Notes under the pieces: generated by a model
The model's input: the letters and a program-made list of their open reading frames with translations, nothing else
Database searches by the model: none
Told to the model about the DNA's origin: nothing
In this document: one piece after another, positions 1 to 6,887 of the stretch
Position numbering within the stretch: position 1 is the stretch's first letter
Layout: every line of letters begins with the position of its first letter
DNA from: Pseudomonadota bacterium
Lineage (GTDB): Bacteria; Pseudomonadota; Gammaproteobacteria; Burkholderiales; Burkholderiaceae_C
Reading direction: 5' to 3'
Assembly: GCA_018241985.1 (NCBI GenBank)
Contig: JAFECV010000024.1
Span: forward strand, 1-11,738
DNA length: 11,738 nucleotides
Made by a program: the position numbers and the translations under genes

Positions 1-1
1 C

Positions 2-211
2 GTGCTCGGCATGACCGCGTCGATGTTCAAGGGCTATCTGCGCTACATCGCGAACCGGCGCGCGACGCAGATCGGGCTCGGCGAATTGTTCCCGAACGAA
101 ACCAATCCGTTCCCATGGATGAGCGAGATGATCGATCTGAAGAAGGAGCGCAACTTCTTCGAGACCCGTGTCATCGAGTACCAGTCGGGTGGCGCACTCT
201 CATGGGATTGA
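2..211 (+). CDS. nrdB: Ribonucleoside-diphosphate reductase beta subunit, C-terminal fragment
   Basis: This is the last 69 residues of the class Ia ribonucleotide reductase small (radical-generating) subunit, which works with NrdA to reduce ribonucleotides to deoxyribonucleotides in the cytoplasm. The gene begins before the window, so the di-iron ligands and radical tyrosine are not visible. What can be seen is the terminal helix region (GYLRYIANRRATQIGLGELF) and the run NPFPWMSEMIDL, followed by an acidic/aromatic tail ending GGALSWD. Family knowledge says this tail carries the tyrosine-containing peptide that docks onto the alpha subunit; here the likely radical-transfer tyrosine is in EYQSGG. 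The stop is TGA at 209-211. The next gene in the same direction is the H1-like protein. Identification is confident despite truncation. Confidence 0.93.
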   Translation: MLGMTASMFKGYLRYIANRRATQIGLGELFPNETNPFPWMSEMIDLKKERNFFETRVIEYQSGGALSWD

Positions 212-296
212 GCCTCTCTGCAGCAATGAGTTTCCAGAATCGCACGGACTGTCGACCGCGACCGAGAATCGTGGCGCCAGCCCGAGCACCCTCGTT

Positions 297-327
297 CATG
301 GTGCTGGGCGTCTTGCCCAACACCATG
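297..327. other. Strong hairpin between nrdB and the histone-like gene
   Basis: Two 13-base arms (297-309, CATGGTGCTGGGC, and 315-327) pair with a single C/A mismatch around a five-base loop, GTCTT. No T-run follows, so it is not a classical intrinsic terminator. It could protect the 3' end of the nrdB message, act as a processing site, or be part of the 5' leader of the histone-like gene, which starts 62 bases later. The rest of the gap (212-389) shows no convincing promoter and no open gene. Confidence 0.5.
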
Positions 328-389
328 GATCGCTTCCTGCCGCACAACAGGCGTGAAGTGCTCTTTGTAACTTGATCAAGGAGAAAATG

Positions 390-881
390 ATGGCAACTGC
401 GAAGAAACCGGCCGCCAAGAAGGCCGCTGCGAAGAAGGCTCCCGCCAAGAAGGCGGCAGCGAAGAAAGCGCCGGCGAAAAAGGCCGCGGCCAAGAAGACC
501 ACGGCAAAGAAGGTCGTCGCAAGGAAAGCGCCGGCGAAGAAGGCAGCTGCGAAGCGCCCGGCCGCCAAGAAGGCCGCGGCAAAGCGTCCGGCGGCGAAGA
601 AGGCCGCCGCGAAGCGCCCGGCCGCCAAGAAGGCGGCGAAGAAGGCGCCGGCCAAGAAGGCCGCGGCGAAGCGCCCGGCCGCCAAGAAGGCTGCGGCGAA
701 AAAGGCGCCGGCCAAGAAGGCTGCCGCGAAGCGCCCGGCCGCGAAGAAGGCTGCGAAGAAGCCCGCCGCGAAAAAGGCGAAGGCGCCCGCCCGCAAGGCG
801 GTTGCTGCACCGGCCCCGGCCGCGCAAACCACGCTGAACCCGCAGGCGGCATGGCCGTTTCCGACGGCCGGCAAGCCCTGA
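390..881 (+). CDS. Histone H1-like lysine/alanine-rich DNA-binding protein
   Basis: A 163-residue protein made almost entirely of Lys, Ala, Pro and Arg, like the C-terminal tail of eukaryotic histone H1 and the bacterial AlgP/HctB/BphHc-type proteins. These bind DNA non-specifically and are thought to shape the nucleoid. Residues 1-140 are variants of AAKKAPAKK and [10 protein letters not shown], with five KRPAAKK units between about residues 55 and 120. The last 18 residues break this pattern: they carry [17 protein letters not shown], which has the only Trp and Phe residues and no basic repeat, so it is probably a separate functional tail. I chose the ATG at 390 because AAGGAG lies at 378-383, six bases upstream; the ATG at 387 would be too close. 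A terminator follows at once, so it is likely the last gene of its transcript. Length in such families varies through repeat number. Confidence 0.88.
   Translation: MATAKKPAAKKAAAKKAPAKKAAAKKAPAKKAAAKKTTAKKVVARKAPAKKAAAKRPAAKKAAAKRPAAKKAAAKRPAAKKAAKKAPAKKAAAKRPAAKKAAAKKAPAKKAAAKRPAAKKAAKKPAAKKAKAPARKAVAAPAPAAQTTLNPQAAWPFPTAGKP
393..791 (+). repeat. Imperfect in-frame tandem repeats in the histone-like gene
   Basis: The coding DNA repeats with a basic period of about 30 bases. Copies of AAGCGYCCGGC start at 552, 582, 612, 669 and 729, spaced 30, 30, 57 and 60 bases apart. Synonymous third-base differences between copies (gcc/gcg/gct) show the units have diverged. Such an array can gain or lose units by slippage or recombination without a frameshift if changes are whole units, so length variation among strains is expected. 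Confidence 0.8.
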
Positions 882-900
882 CGGACCTCGATTAGTTCCA

Positions 901-954
901 AGCGGGACCACCCGCTATCACGGCCCGCTGTCCGCAAGGCAGCGGGCATTTTTT
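901..954 (+). terminator. Intrinsic terminator of the histone-like gene
   Basis: An 8-bp perfect stem, GCCCGCTG (923-930) with CAGCGGGC (940-947), surrounds a nine-base loop and is followed by A and six T residues (949-954), the classical rho-independent form. A second small hairpin precedes it: AGCGGG (901-906) with CCCGCT (911-916). The arm at 901-906 could alternatively pair with 924-929, which would block the terminator stem. It lies 19 bases after the stop of the histone-like gene and ends about 50 bases before the 3' end of the converging kinase gene. Confidence 0.87.
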
Positions 955-1004
955 ATCCGGCGCGCCGTGTCCGCGACCGGCCTCGCAGCCGTGATGTGCG
1001 GCAG

Positions 1005-1907
1005 CTAGAACTTCAGCAGCACCGGATCGATGCGGTAGTTCTGCGGCCCGCGCTGCGCGATCTTGATCGCGCCGACCCGGTTTCCCAATGCCGCGCAGCG
1101 CGCCAGGCTCCAGCCCTGCTCGAGTCCGTACAGCAGCGCGCCGCGGTACGCGTCGCCGCAGCCGGTCGGATCGACCACCGCCTGTGCCGTGATCGGCGGC
1201 ACCAGGGTCTTCTCGCCCTGCTGCCAGACCTCGCTGCCCTCAGCGCCGAGCGTGACGACCAGCCCCTGCACGCGGCGCGAGATCTCGGCCGGGCTCCATC
1301 CGGTGCGCTCGGCCAGCATCTTGCCTTCGTAGTCGTTGACCGCGACCCAGGTCGCGAGTTCGACGAAGCGCGCGAGTTCTGCGCCGTCGAACATCGGCAA
1401 GCCCTGGCCCGGGTCGAACATGAACGGAATGCCGGCGGCATGGAACTGCTCGGCGTGCTGCAGCATCGCGTCGCGGCCATCGGGCGACACGATGCCCAGA
1501 CGCACGTCCGGCCGCGCGGCGATGGTGTTCGCGTGCGCCTGCTGCATCGCGCCCGGGTGGAACGCGGTGATCTGGTTGTTGTCGCGGTCGGTCATGATCA
1601 TGGCCTGCGCGGTGTAGCTGCCCTCGATCTCGCGCACGAACTCGGTGCTGATGCCCAAAGCACGCAGCCGCTCGGTGTAGTCCGCGCCGTCGCTGCCCAC
1701 GGTGGCCATCGGCAACGGCTCGCCGCCGAGCTGCTTCAGGCTGTACGCGATGTTGCCGGCGCAACCGCCGAAGTCGCGCCGCAGGCCGGGCACGAGGAAC
1801 GACACGTTGAGGATGTGAAGCTGGTCCGGCAGGATCTGCTCGGCGAACCGGCCTTCGAAGGTCATGATGGTGTCGAAGGCCAGGGAGCCGCAGATGATCG
1901 CCGCCAT
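1005..1907 (-). CDS. PfkB-family carbohydrate/nucleoside kinase
   Basis: A complete 300-residue ribokinase-fold (PfkB family) kinase, which transfers phosphate from ATP to a sugar or nucleoside hydroxyl. Family signatures are visible: the N-terminal strand IICGSLAFDTI, the substrate-binding glycine segment GGCAGNIAYSLKQLGG (about 47-62), and the C-terminal motif DPTGCGDAYRGAL (246-258), whose Asp252 should be the catalytic base. The anion-hole motif is GCGD rather than the usual GAGD. Overall similarity looks closest to adenosine-kinase-like members, but the substrate cannot be fixed from sequence alone; ribose, adenosine or another sugar are all possible. It starts 27 bases after the stop of the DUF3426 gene and is the last gene of the acc run. 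No strong ribosome binding site is visible at ATG 1905-1907. No T-rich terminator is seen on this strand downstream. Confidence 0.87.
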   Translation of the reverse strand: MAAIICGSLAFDTIMTFEGRFAEQILPDQLHILNVSFLVPGLRRDFGGCAGNIAYSLKQLGGEPLPMATVGSDGADYTERLRALGISTEFVREIEGSYTAQAMIMTDRDNNQITAFHPGAMQQAHANTIAARPDVRLGIVSPDGRDAMLQHAEQFHAAGIPFMFDPGQGLPMFDGAELARFVELATWVAVNDYEGKMLAERTGWSPAEISRRVQGLVVTLGAEGSEVWQQGEKTLVPPITAQAVVDPTGCGDAYRGALLYGLEQGWSLARCAALGNRVGAIKIAQRGPQNYRIDPVLLKF

Positions 1908-1934
1908 GATTTGCTGTTGTCCGTGCGAAAGAGG

Positions 1935-3290
1935 TCAGGGATAAAAGGCCAGTACCCGGTAGCCGACGATGCGCGCCGCGGTGCCGCTGTCGTCGACGCC
2001 CAGCGGCAGCGCGCCGCTCCAATCGGCGCCCGCGCCGAGCACCGGCGCTGCCCGCAGGTCGGTCGGCTGCAGCACGCGGCGCAGCACCGGCTGGTCCTGC
2101 GTGTCGGTGAGCGTGAGTTCGATCGCCGGCATCGCCACCGGCACCTGCGCGGTGTTCTTGATCGTCAGGTTGAGCTGGTAGCGGCCGTCGCCGGTCCTGC
2201 GAAACGACGAGCTGTCGATCACGATCGCGTCGATCTGGCGCAGCGGCCCGACCTGGCAGCCGAACGGCAGGCACAGCGCCTGCAGCATTCCCTTGCTTGC
2301 CGGCACGAACGCGGCGATCCGGTCGCGCTCGCGCACCGCCCACTGCAGTGCCAGCGCGATCAACAGCAACGCGCACAGCGCCCACAGCAGCCTCTGCCGC
2401 CGCGGGTCGCCCCAATAGGCCTCGCGCCGCGCCGCGCGCAGGAACGACAGCTGCTGCAACGACGGATCGGCGACAAGCTCGGGTTGCGCCGGGCTCGCCG
2501 GCTCGCGCGCGGATTCGCGCGTCGCCGACTTGCGCTGCGGCTTCGGTGCAAAGCTCGGCGCGGCCCGGGGCTTGCGCCGCAGCGCCGGGGACGGCGCCGG
2601 CACGGGCTTGTGCACCAGCTCGGACTCCACCGCCGGGCGATTCAGGAATTCGCTGACCGGCGTCGGCTGCTTGCCTCCGTCGGCTGCCGCCGGCAACGAC
2701 TGATGCAGCGTCGGCAGAAAGCTGTCGCCACGGGTCGAGTCATCGGTCACCGAGTCATGGGTCGCGTCCGCACCTGGCGCGCCAGCACGGCCATGCTGAA
2801 TCGCTCCCGAAAAATCATGCGACAGGTCCGCCTGCACGGTTCCGGGAAAGTCATCGGGAAGCGCGGCATGCATCGTCCGCGGAAAGTCGTCTTCGCGCTC
2901 GGGCATCCGGCTCGCTGCCGGCTCCACCACGGGCCGGGCCCACCACGGCAGCGGCCGCTCGGGGCCTTCGTCCGCCGCAGGTTCGGATTCCGCAGCACCG
3001 TGCGGCAACTCGGGCGGCTCGGCGTCCCAGGCCGGTTCCGTCGGTTCCGCGGCCCCAGTGCCGGCGGTCGCGCGAAACGGCGCCGTCTCCGGACCCAGCG
3101 TCTCCCGATCCGGTTCTGCGGGTGCGGCCCCGCGCTCCAGCTCTTCATCCTGGCCCGTTTGCAGATGCTCGGCGGCCTGGAACACATCGGCGCATTCGCC
3201 GCAGCGCACCCAGCCTTCGGAAATCCGAAGCTGGTCGGGCACGACCTTGAACATCGTCCCGCAGGTCGGGCAGCGCGTGATCATGCTCAT
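1935..3290 (-). CDS. Zinc-ribbon, DUF3426 single-pass membrane protein
   Basis: A 451-residue protein of unknown function. Its N-terminus is an MJ0042-type zinc ribbon with two CxxC pairs (Cys7/Cys10 in CPTCG, Cys30/Cys33 in CGEC). The middle, about residues 45-290, is low-complexity, rich in Pro, Ala, Glu and Arg, and probably disordered. One hydrophobic segment, LLWALCALLLIALALQWAV (roughly 298-316), should span the membrane. The remaining 130 or so residues form the DUF3426 domain, with the pattern YQLNLTIKNTAQVPVAMPAIELTL read as a beta-sandwich-like stretch. The likely topology is a zinc ribbon in the cytoplasm and DUF3426 in the periplasm. It lies between prmA and the kinase, with gaps of 57 and 27 bases. 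The start could be ATG 3288-3290 or the in-frame ATG 3282-3284. There is no Shine-Dalgarno sequence, but a TACAAT box lies nine bases upstream. The family assignment is firm; the function is unknown. Confidence 0.85.
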   Translation of the reverse strand: MSMITRCPTCGTMFKVVPDQLRISEGWVRCGECADVFQAAEHLQTGQDEELERGAAPAEPDRETLGPETAPFRATAGTGAAEPTEPAWDAEPPELPHGAAESEPAADEGPERPLPWWARPVVEPAASRMPEREDDFPRTMHAALPDDFPGTVQADLSHDFSGAIQHGRAGAPGADATHDSVTDDSTRGDSFLPTLHQSLPAAADGGKQPTPVSEFLNRPAVESELVHKPVPAPSPALRRKPRAAPSFAPKPQRKSATRESAREPASPAQPELVADPSLQQLSFLRAARREAYWGDPRRQRLLWALCALLLIALALQWAVRERDRIAAFVPASKGMLQALCLPFGCQVGPLRQIDAIVIDSSSFRRTGDGRYQLNLTIKNTAQVPVAMPAIELTLTDTQDQPVLRRVLQPTDLRAAPVLGAGADWSGALPLGVDDSGTAARIVGYRVLAFYP

Positions 3291-3299
3291 CGGAAAGCG

Positions 3300-3305
3300 A
3301 TTGTA
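3300..3305 (-). promoter_or_regulatory. Candidate -10 box (TACAAT) upstream of the DUF3426 gene
   Basis: Read on the minus strand, TACAAT matches the sigma70 -10 consensus at five of six positions and ends nine bases before ATG 3290. No good -35 hexamer is present at the correct spacing. If used, transcription would begin within about three bases of the start codon, giving an internal operon promoter with a nearly leaderless message. Chance occurrence is possible. Confidence 0.3.
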
Positions 3306-3347
3306 GGACCGGCGCTCGCTGCATCGACGCGTAGCGGCAGCGCCTCG

Positions 3348-4259
3348 TCACAGCGTCGCGGTCATCAGGATCCAGCCGTCCTCTTCGTCGGCCACGACCA
3401 GCTTCGCGTGCGCCGCGTAGGCCTCTTTCAGCTCGTCGGCCTGCCGCTGCAGGATGCCGGCGAGCACGAGTTCGCCGCCGGGCGCGACATGCGCGCACAG
3501 CAAGGGTGCGAGCACCTTGAGCGGCGTCGCCAGGATGTTGGCCAGCACCACGCCATAGCGCCCCTGCGCCAGTTCGGGCGGCCCGGCGCGCAGCCGCGCC
3601 TCGTTCGCCGCGGCATTGAGCCGGGTCGATTCGATCGCGGCGGGATCGACGTCGACCGCGTCGATCTCGGTGGCGCCGAACTTCGCCGCGGCGATCGCCA
3701 GGATGCCCGAGCCGCAGCCGTAGTCGAGCACGCGGCCCCCCAGCCCGCTCGCGCCCGGCGCCGCCGGATCCGCGCCGGCGTGGCCCGCTATCCAGCGCAG
3801 GCACATGCGCGTGGTCGGATGGGTGCCGGTGCCGAACGCCAGCCCCGGGTCGAGCCGGATGATGCGGCGCGCCTCGAGTGGCGGCTCGTGCCAGCTCGGC
3901 ACGATCCAGAACTGCGGCGTGATCTCGACCGGCCCGAACTGCGACTGGGTCAGCCGCACCCAGTCCTGCTCCGGCACCGGGCGCAGGCCGAGGACCTGGC
4001 AATCCACGAAGAAATCCTGCGCAGCCAGCAAGGACTCCGCGCTTCTTGCTATCTCTTCAGTAGCAAACAGCGCCGAGACGCGCGAGCGCTGCCAGCCCGC
4101 GGCCGGCGGCGGCAGCCCGGGTTCGCCGAATAGCGGCTGCTCGTCCCCGCCCTGCGCGTCCGCGTCCTCGACGGTGACGGCCAGCGCATCCAGCGCATCG
4201 AGCGCGTCGCAGATCGGATCGACCCGCTGCTGCGGGCAGAGCAGGCTCAGCTCATGCAT
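3348..4259 (-). CDS. prmA: Ribosomal protein L11 methyltransferase
   Basis: A complete 303-residue S-adenosylmethionine-dependent methyltransferase that modifies lysines and the N-terminus of ribosomal protein L11. The N-terminal substrate-recognition domain (about 1-110) ends in the conserved EQDWVRLTQSQF. The catalytic domain contains DPGLAFGTGTHPTTRMCL (137-154) and the SAM-binding glycine motif VLDYGCGSGILAIAAA (177-192). The acidic ribose-binding region AVDVDP (201-206) and the NIL motif (241-243) follow. Length and motif order match the family. It begins 36 bases after the accC stop, consistent with co-transcription, and has no strong ribosome binding site. Residues about 65-72 are encoded by a copy of the TTGCTA-N9-TAGCAA motif and use the codons ATA and AGA, which are unusual for this DNA. 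The protein alignment seems undisturbed there. Confidence 0.95.
   Translation of the reverse strand: MHELSLLCPQQRVDPICDALDALDALAVTVEDADAQGGDEQPLFGEPGLPPPAAGWQRSRVSALFATEEIARSAESLLAAQDFFVDCQVLGLRPVPEQDWVRLTQSQFGPVEITPQFWIVPSWHEPPLEARRIIRLDPGLAFGTGTHPTTRMCLRWIAGHAGADPAAPGASGLGGRVLDYGCGSGILAIAAAKFGATEIDAVDVDPAAIESTRLNAAANEARLRAGPPELAQGRYGVVLANILATPLKVLAPLLCAHVAPGGELVLAGILQRQADELKEAYAAHAKLVVADEEDGWILMTATL
4046..4074. repeat. TTGCTA-N9-TAGCAA interspersed motif, copy A (inside prmA)
   Basis: TTGCTA (4046-4051) and TAGCAA (4061-4066) form a perfect 6-bp inverted repeat with a nine-base spacer, followed by ACAGCGCC. It shares arms, spacer length and flank with copies at 9268 and 10816. This copy lies wholly within the prmA coding sequence. 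On the coding strand it reads GCTACTGAAGAGATAGCAAG, encoding residues ATEEIAR. Confidence 0.65.
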
Positions 4260-4295
4260 CGCGTGGCTGCGCCGCGCGGTCCGGGCCGCCGCGCT

Positions 4296-5645
4296 TCATC
4301 GCTTGTGCTGCGCCAGCCACGCTTCGAGGTAGTGGATGTTGGTGCCGCCGGCGACGAAGCTGGCGTCGACCATCAGTTCGCGGTGCAGCGGGATGTTGCA
4401 CTGAATGCCTTCGACGACCGCCTCGTTCAGCGCGGTGCGCATGCGCGCCAGCGCCTGCTCGCGCGTGTCGCCGTGCGCGATCAGCTTGCCGATCATCGAG
4501 TCGTAGTTCGGCGGCACGAAGTAGTTGGTGTAGATGTGCGAATCGACGCGCACGCCGGGCCCGCCGGGCTGGTGCCAGGTCGTGATGCGGCCCGGCGACG
4601 GCGTGAACTGGAACGGATCCTCGGCGTTGATGCGGCATTCGATCGCATGGCCGCGGATCTGGATCTGGCGCTGGGTGAACGGGAGTTTTTCGCCGGCCGC
4701 GACCATGATCTGCGTGCGCACGATGTCGACCCCGGTGATGAACTCGGTCACCGGATGCTCGACCTGCACCCGGGTGTTCATCTCGATGAAGTAGAACTCG
4801 CCGTTCTCGTACAGGAATTCGAAGGTGCCGGCGCCGCGGTAGCCGATCTTCTTGCAGGCGGCCACGCAGCGTTCGCCGACGCGTTCGATCAGCCGGCGCG
4901 CGATGCCCGGCGCCGGCGCCTCCTCGATCACCTTCTGGTGGCGACGCTGCATCGAGCAGTCGCGCTCGCCGAGATAGACCGCGTTCTTGTGCTTGTCGGC
5001 CAGGATCTGGATCTCGATATGGCGCGGGTTCTGCAGGTACTTCTCCATGTACACCGCCGGATTGCCGAACGCCGCGCCGGCCTCGGCCTTGGTCATCTGC
5101 ACCGCATTGATCAGCGCCGCGTCGGTGTGCACCACCCGCATGCCGCGGCCGCCGCCGCCGCCGGCCGCCTTGATGATCACCGGATAGCCGATGGTCTTGG
5201 CGAGGCGCCGAACCTGCGTCGCATCGTCCGGCAGCTCTCCCTCGGAACCCGGCACGCAGGGCACGCCGGCCTTGATCATCGCCTGCTTCGCCGAAACCTT
5301 GTCGCCCATCATCCGGATCGATTCGGGCGTCGGGCCGATGAACTGGAAGCCGCTCTTCTCGACCCGCTCGGCGAAGTCCGCGTTCTCGCTCAGGAAGCCG
5401 TAGCCCGGGTGGATCGCCTCGGCGTCGGTGACCTCGGCGGCCGAGATCAGCGCCGGCATGTTCAGGTAGCTCTGCGCCGACGGCGCCGGGCCGATGCAGA
5501 CCGCCTCTTCGGCCAGCTTGACGTACTTGGCGTCGCGGTCGGCCTCCGAGTAGACCATCACCGCGGTGATGCCGAGTTCGCTGCAGGCGCGCTGGATGCG
5601 CAAAGCGATCTCACCGCGATTCGCGACCAGTATTTTTTTGAACAT
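4296..5645 (-). CDS. accC: Biotin carboxylase subunit of acetyl-CoA carboxylase
   Basis: A complete 449-residue biotin carboxylase, the same length as the E. coli enzyme. It uses ATP and bicarbonate to carboxylate the biotin carried by AccB, the first half-reaction of malonyl-CoA synthesis. The N-terminal domain starts [16 protein letters not shown]. The ATP-grasp domain has the glycine-rich loop [13 protein letters not shown] (about 157-169), the segment [20 protein letters not shown] and the catalytic core [15 protein letters not shown] (about 287-301), with the Glu, Asn and Arg residues needed for metal and bicarbonate binding. The C-terminal domain has [13 protein letters not shown]. It begins 22 bases after the accB stop, so the two are co-transcribed, as is usual; the gap has no good Shine-Dalgarno sequence, so translation may depend on coupling to accB. 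No abnormality is seen. Confidence 0.98.
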   Translation of the reverse strand: MFKKILVANRGEIALRIQRACSELGITAVMVYSEADRDAKYVKLAEEAVCIGPAPSAQSYLNMPALISAAEVTDAEAIHPGYGFLSENADFAERVEKSGFQFIGPTPESIRMMGDKVSAKQAMIKAGVPCVPGSEGELPDDATQVRRLAKTIGYPVIIKAAGGGGGRGMRVVHTDAALINAVQMTKAEAGAAFGNPAVYMEKYLQNPRHIEIQILADKHKNAVYLGERDCSMQRRHQKVIEEAPAPGIARRLIERVGERCVAACKKIGYRGAGTFEFLYENGEFYFIEMNTRVQVEHPVTEFITGVDIVRTQIMVAAGEKLPFTQRQIQIRGHAIECRINAEDPFQFTPSPGRITTWHQPGGPGVRVDSHIYTNYFVPPNYDSMIGKLIAHGDTREQALARMRTALNEAVVEGIQCNIPLHRELMVDASFVAGGTNIHYLEAWLAQHKR

Positions 5646-5667
5646 GAGTGTTTACTTACTTGTTCTT

Positions 5668-6123
5668 TCACTCAATGACGAAGAGGGGTTGGCCGTATTC
5701 GACCGCCTGGCCGTTCTGGCCGAGGATCTGCGTGACCGTGCCGGCCTTGTCGGCCTCGATCTCGTTGAGGATCTTCATCGCCTCGATGATGCAGAGCGTA
5801 TCGCCCTCCTTCACGACGCTGCCGATCTCGACGAACGGCTTCGCGCCGGGACTGGCTGCCAGATAGAAGGTGCCGACCATCGGCGATTTCACCAGGTGGC
5901 CGGACGGCACTTCGGGCGCGGCGGCCGGCACCGGGACGGCGGGCGCGACCACCGCCGGCGCGGCTGGAGCAGTGCCGACCGCCGTCGGTGCCGCAACCTG
6001 CTGCACGACCACGCTGCCGGCCTTGACGATCCGGACCTTGCCCTCGGCCTCGGTGATTTCGAGCTCGGACACGTTCGATTCCGACACCAAGTCGATCAAG
6101 GTCTTGAGTTTGCGCAGATCCAT
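5668..6123 (-). CDS. accB: Biotin carboxyl carrier protein of acetyl-CoA carboxylase
   Basis: A complete 151-residue BCCP that carries biotin between the biotin carboxylase and carboxyltransferase active sites. The N-terminal part ([20 protein letters not shown]) mediates complex assembly. Residues about 43-72 are a flexible Ala/Pro/Val linker. The C-terminal biotinyl domain starts near SPMVGTFY (80-87) and contains [12 protein letters not shown], with Lys117 the expected biotinylation site. The thumb loop characteristic of BCCP is present in [13 protein letters not shown]. It is the first gene of the acc run; ATG 6121-6123 has GGAG about nine bases upstream. The 167-base gap ahead of it is partly AT-rich and likely contains the operon promoter. 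In E. coli, AccB is known to repress its own operon; whether that occurs here cannot be seen. Confidence 0.97.
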   Translation of the reverse strand: MDLRKLKTLIDLVSESNVSELEITEAEGKVRIVKAGSVVVQQVAAPTAVGTAPAAPAVVAPAVPVPAAAPEVPSGHLVKSPMVGTFYLAASPGAKPFVEIGSVVKEGDTLCIIEAMKILNEIEADKAGTVTQILGQNGQAVEYGQPLFVIE

Positions 6124-6194
6124 GGGGTCTCCAACGACGGCGGGCAGCTTTCGCGCCAGATTTTTCGAATCACAAGAGAATTCGCCGCTTCTCT

Positions 6195-6200
6195 ATTCTA
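6195..6200 (-). promoter_or_regulatory. Candidate -10 box of the accB operon promoter
   Basis: On the minus strand, TAGAAT (five of six matches to TATAAT) sits in the AT-rich stretch 6156-6236, about 70 bases upstream of accB. No convincing -35 is at 17 bases; a TTGAAT at 6230-6235 is too far (29 bases) for this box. The location, orientation and AT-richness support a promoter nearby; the exact hexamer is uncertain. Confidence 0.35.
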
Positions 6201-6214
6201 ACTTCTTCTAATTT

Positions 6215-6230
6215 TCGTCTTTTTCGACGA
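6215..6230. promoter_or_regulatory. Small inverted repeat TCGTC-N6-GACGA upstream of accB
   Basis: Perfect 5-base arms (6215-6219 and 6226-6230) flank TTTTTC in the AT-rich region upstream of accB and downstream of the thioredoxin gene. It could be an operator or a weak hairpin. On the minus strand no T-run follows, so it does not look like a terminator for the thioredoxin gene. Short, so chance is possible. Confidence 0.25.
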
Positions 6231-6290
6231 TTCAAGCAGGTGACACGGTACCAGCCTGTGACCCGGCCGGCCGCCGCGCCGGTGCCGGAT

Positions 6291-6887
6291 CTAGCTCCGC
6301 TGCGTCACCCATTGTTGCAGATCACCAGCGTTCAGTTTGCCGATCTTACGCGCTATCAGCGCGCCATCGGCACCAAACACGACGCTGAATGGCAGCCCGC
6401 CCTGGCTGTTGCCGAGCGCGCGGCCCAGTTCCAGCCCGGTCAAATCCGCCATCGCGATCGGGTAGCTGACCGGGACACGGCGCAGGAAGCGTCGCACCGG
6501 ATCCGGCTTGTCGACCGCCAAACCGACCACTTGCCAGCTTTTGGATGAGTTTTCGTGGTAGAACGAATCCAATAGCGGCATTTCCTCGACACACGGGCCG
6601 CACCAGGTGGCCCAGAAATTGACCAGCAGCGGCTTGCCGCGGAAGCTCTGCATCGCGAGCCGGCCGCCTTCCGGTGTGTCGAAGCTCTGCGCCCAAAATT
6701 CCAGGCTCGCGTCCGGCGCCACGTCTGCGGGGCGGCGCTCCCACCACGCGATTCCGGCGCCGCCAAGCGCGGCCAGCGTGGCGACGCCGGCGTACAGCAG
6801 ATGGCGCCGGTCGATCCGCAGCCGCCCGGTCGTGGCGCCGAGCGCCTCGGGATCGGAGGAGCCGGAAGAGTCGGGGGAAGAACTCAT
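6291..6887 (-). CDS. Membrane-anchored TlpA-family thioredoxin-like protein
   Basis: A 198-residue thiol-disulfide oxidoreductase of the TlpA/ResA type. After a Ser/Asp-rich cytoplasmic N-terminus, residues about 30-48 (LLYAGVATLAALGGAGIAW) form an uncleaved membrane anchor or signal anchor, so the catalytic domain should face the periplasm. The thioredoxin fold follows, with LLVNFWATWCGPCVEEMP containing the active-site Cys96-Gly-Pro-Cys99 and a conserved cis-Pro segment GLPFSVVFG (Pro166). Roles known for the family include keeping cysteines reduced for cytochrome c maturation or metal-centre assembly; the specific partner cannot be inferred, since no ccm genes are near. The start ATG overlaps the stop of the upstream gene as ATGA (6884-6887) with AGGA about nine bases before it, indicating translational coupling. 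The open frame extends upstream well past this start, but only antisense to another gene. Confidence 0.92.
   Translation of the reverse strand: MSSSPDSSGSSDPEALGATTGRLRIDRRHLLYAGVATLAALGGAGIAWWERRPADVAPDASLEFWAQSFDTPEGGRLAMQSFRGKPLLVNFWATWCGPCVEEMPLLDSFYHENSSKSWQVVGLAVDKPDPVRRFLRRVPVSYPIAMADLTGLELGRALGNSQGGLPFSVVFGADGALIARKIGKLNAGDLQQWVTQRS

Noticed and set aside
393..791. Regular repeats that might be taken for a CRISPR or satellite array
   Set aside because: The repeats are coding, in frame, and differ at synonymous positions without unique spacers; they encode the histone-like tail.
171..911. Minus-strand open frames over the histone-like gene with leucine/arginine repeats
   Set aside because: They are the reverse of the Lys/Ala codon repeats; no ribosome binding site or plausible product is seen.
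996..4133. A very long plus-strand open frame (over 1000 codons) opposite the kinase, DUF3426 and prmA genes
   Set aside because: It is antisense to three well-supported genes, is Arg/His/Gln-rich with no domain motifs, and such open antisense frames are expected from GC-rich codon usage.
4254..5678. Plus-strand open frame opposite accC
   Set aside because: Antisense shadow of a certain gene; composition is typical of a reversed GC-rich coding region.
6241..6266. Imperfect inverted repeat GGTGACA/TGTGACC after the thioredoxin gene
   Set aside because: The arms have a central mismatch and no T-run; too weak to call a terminator or operator.
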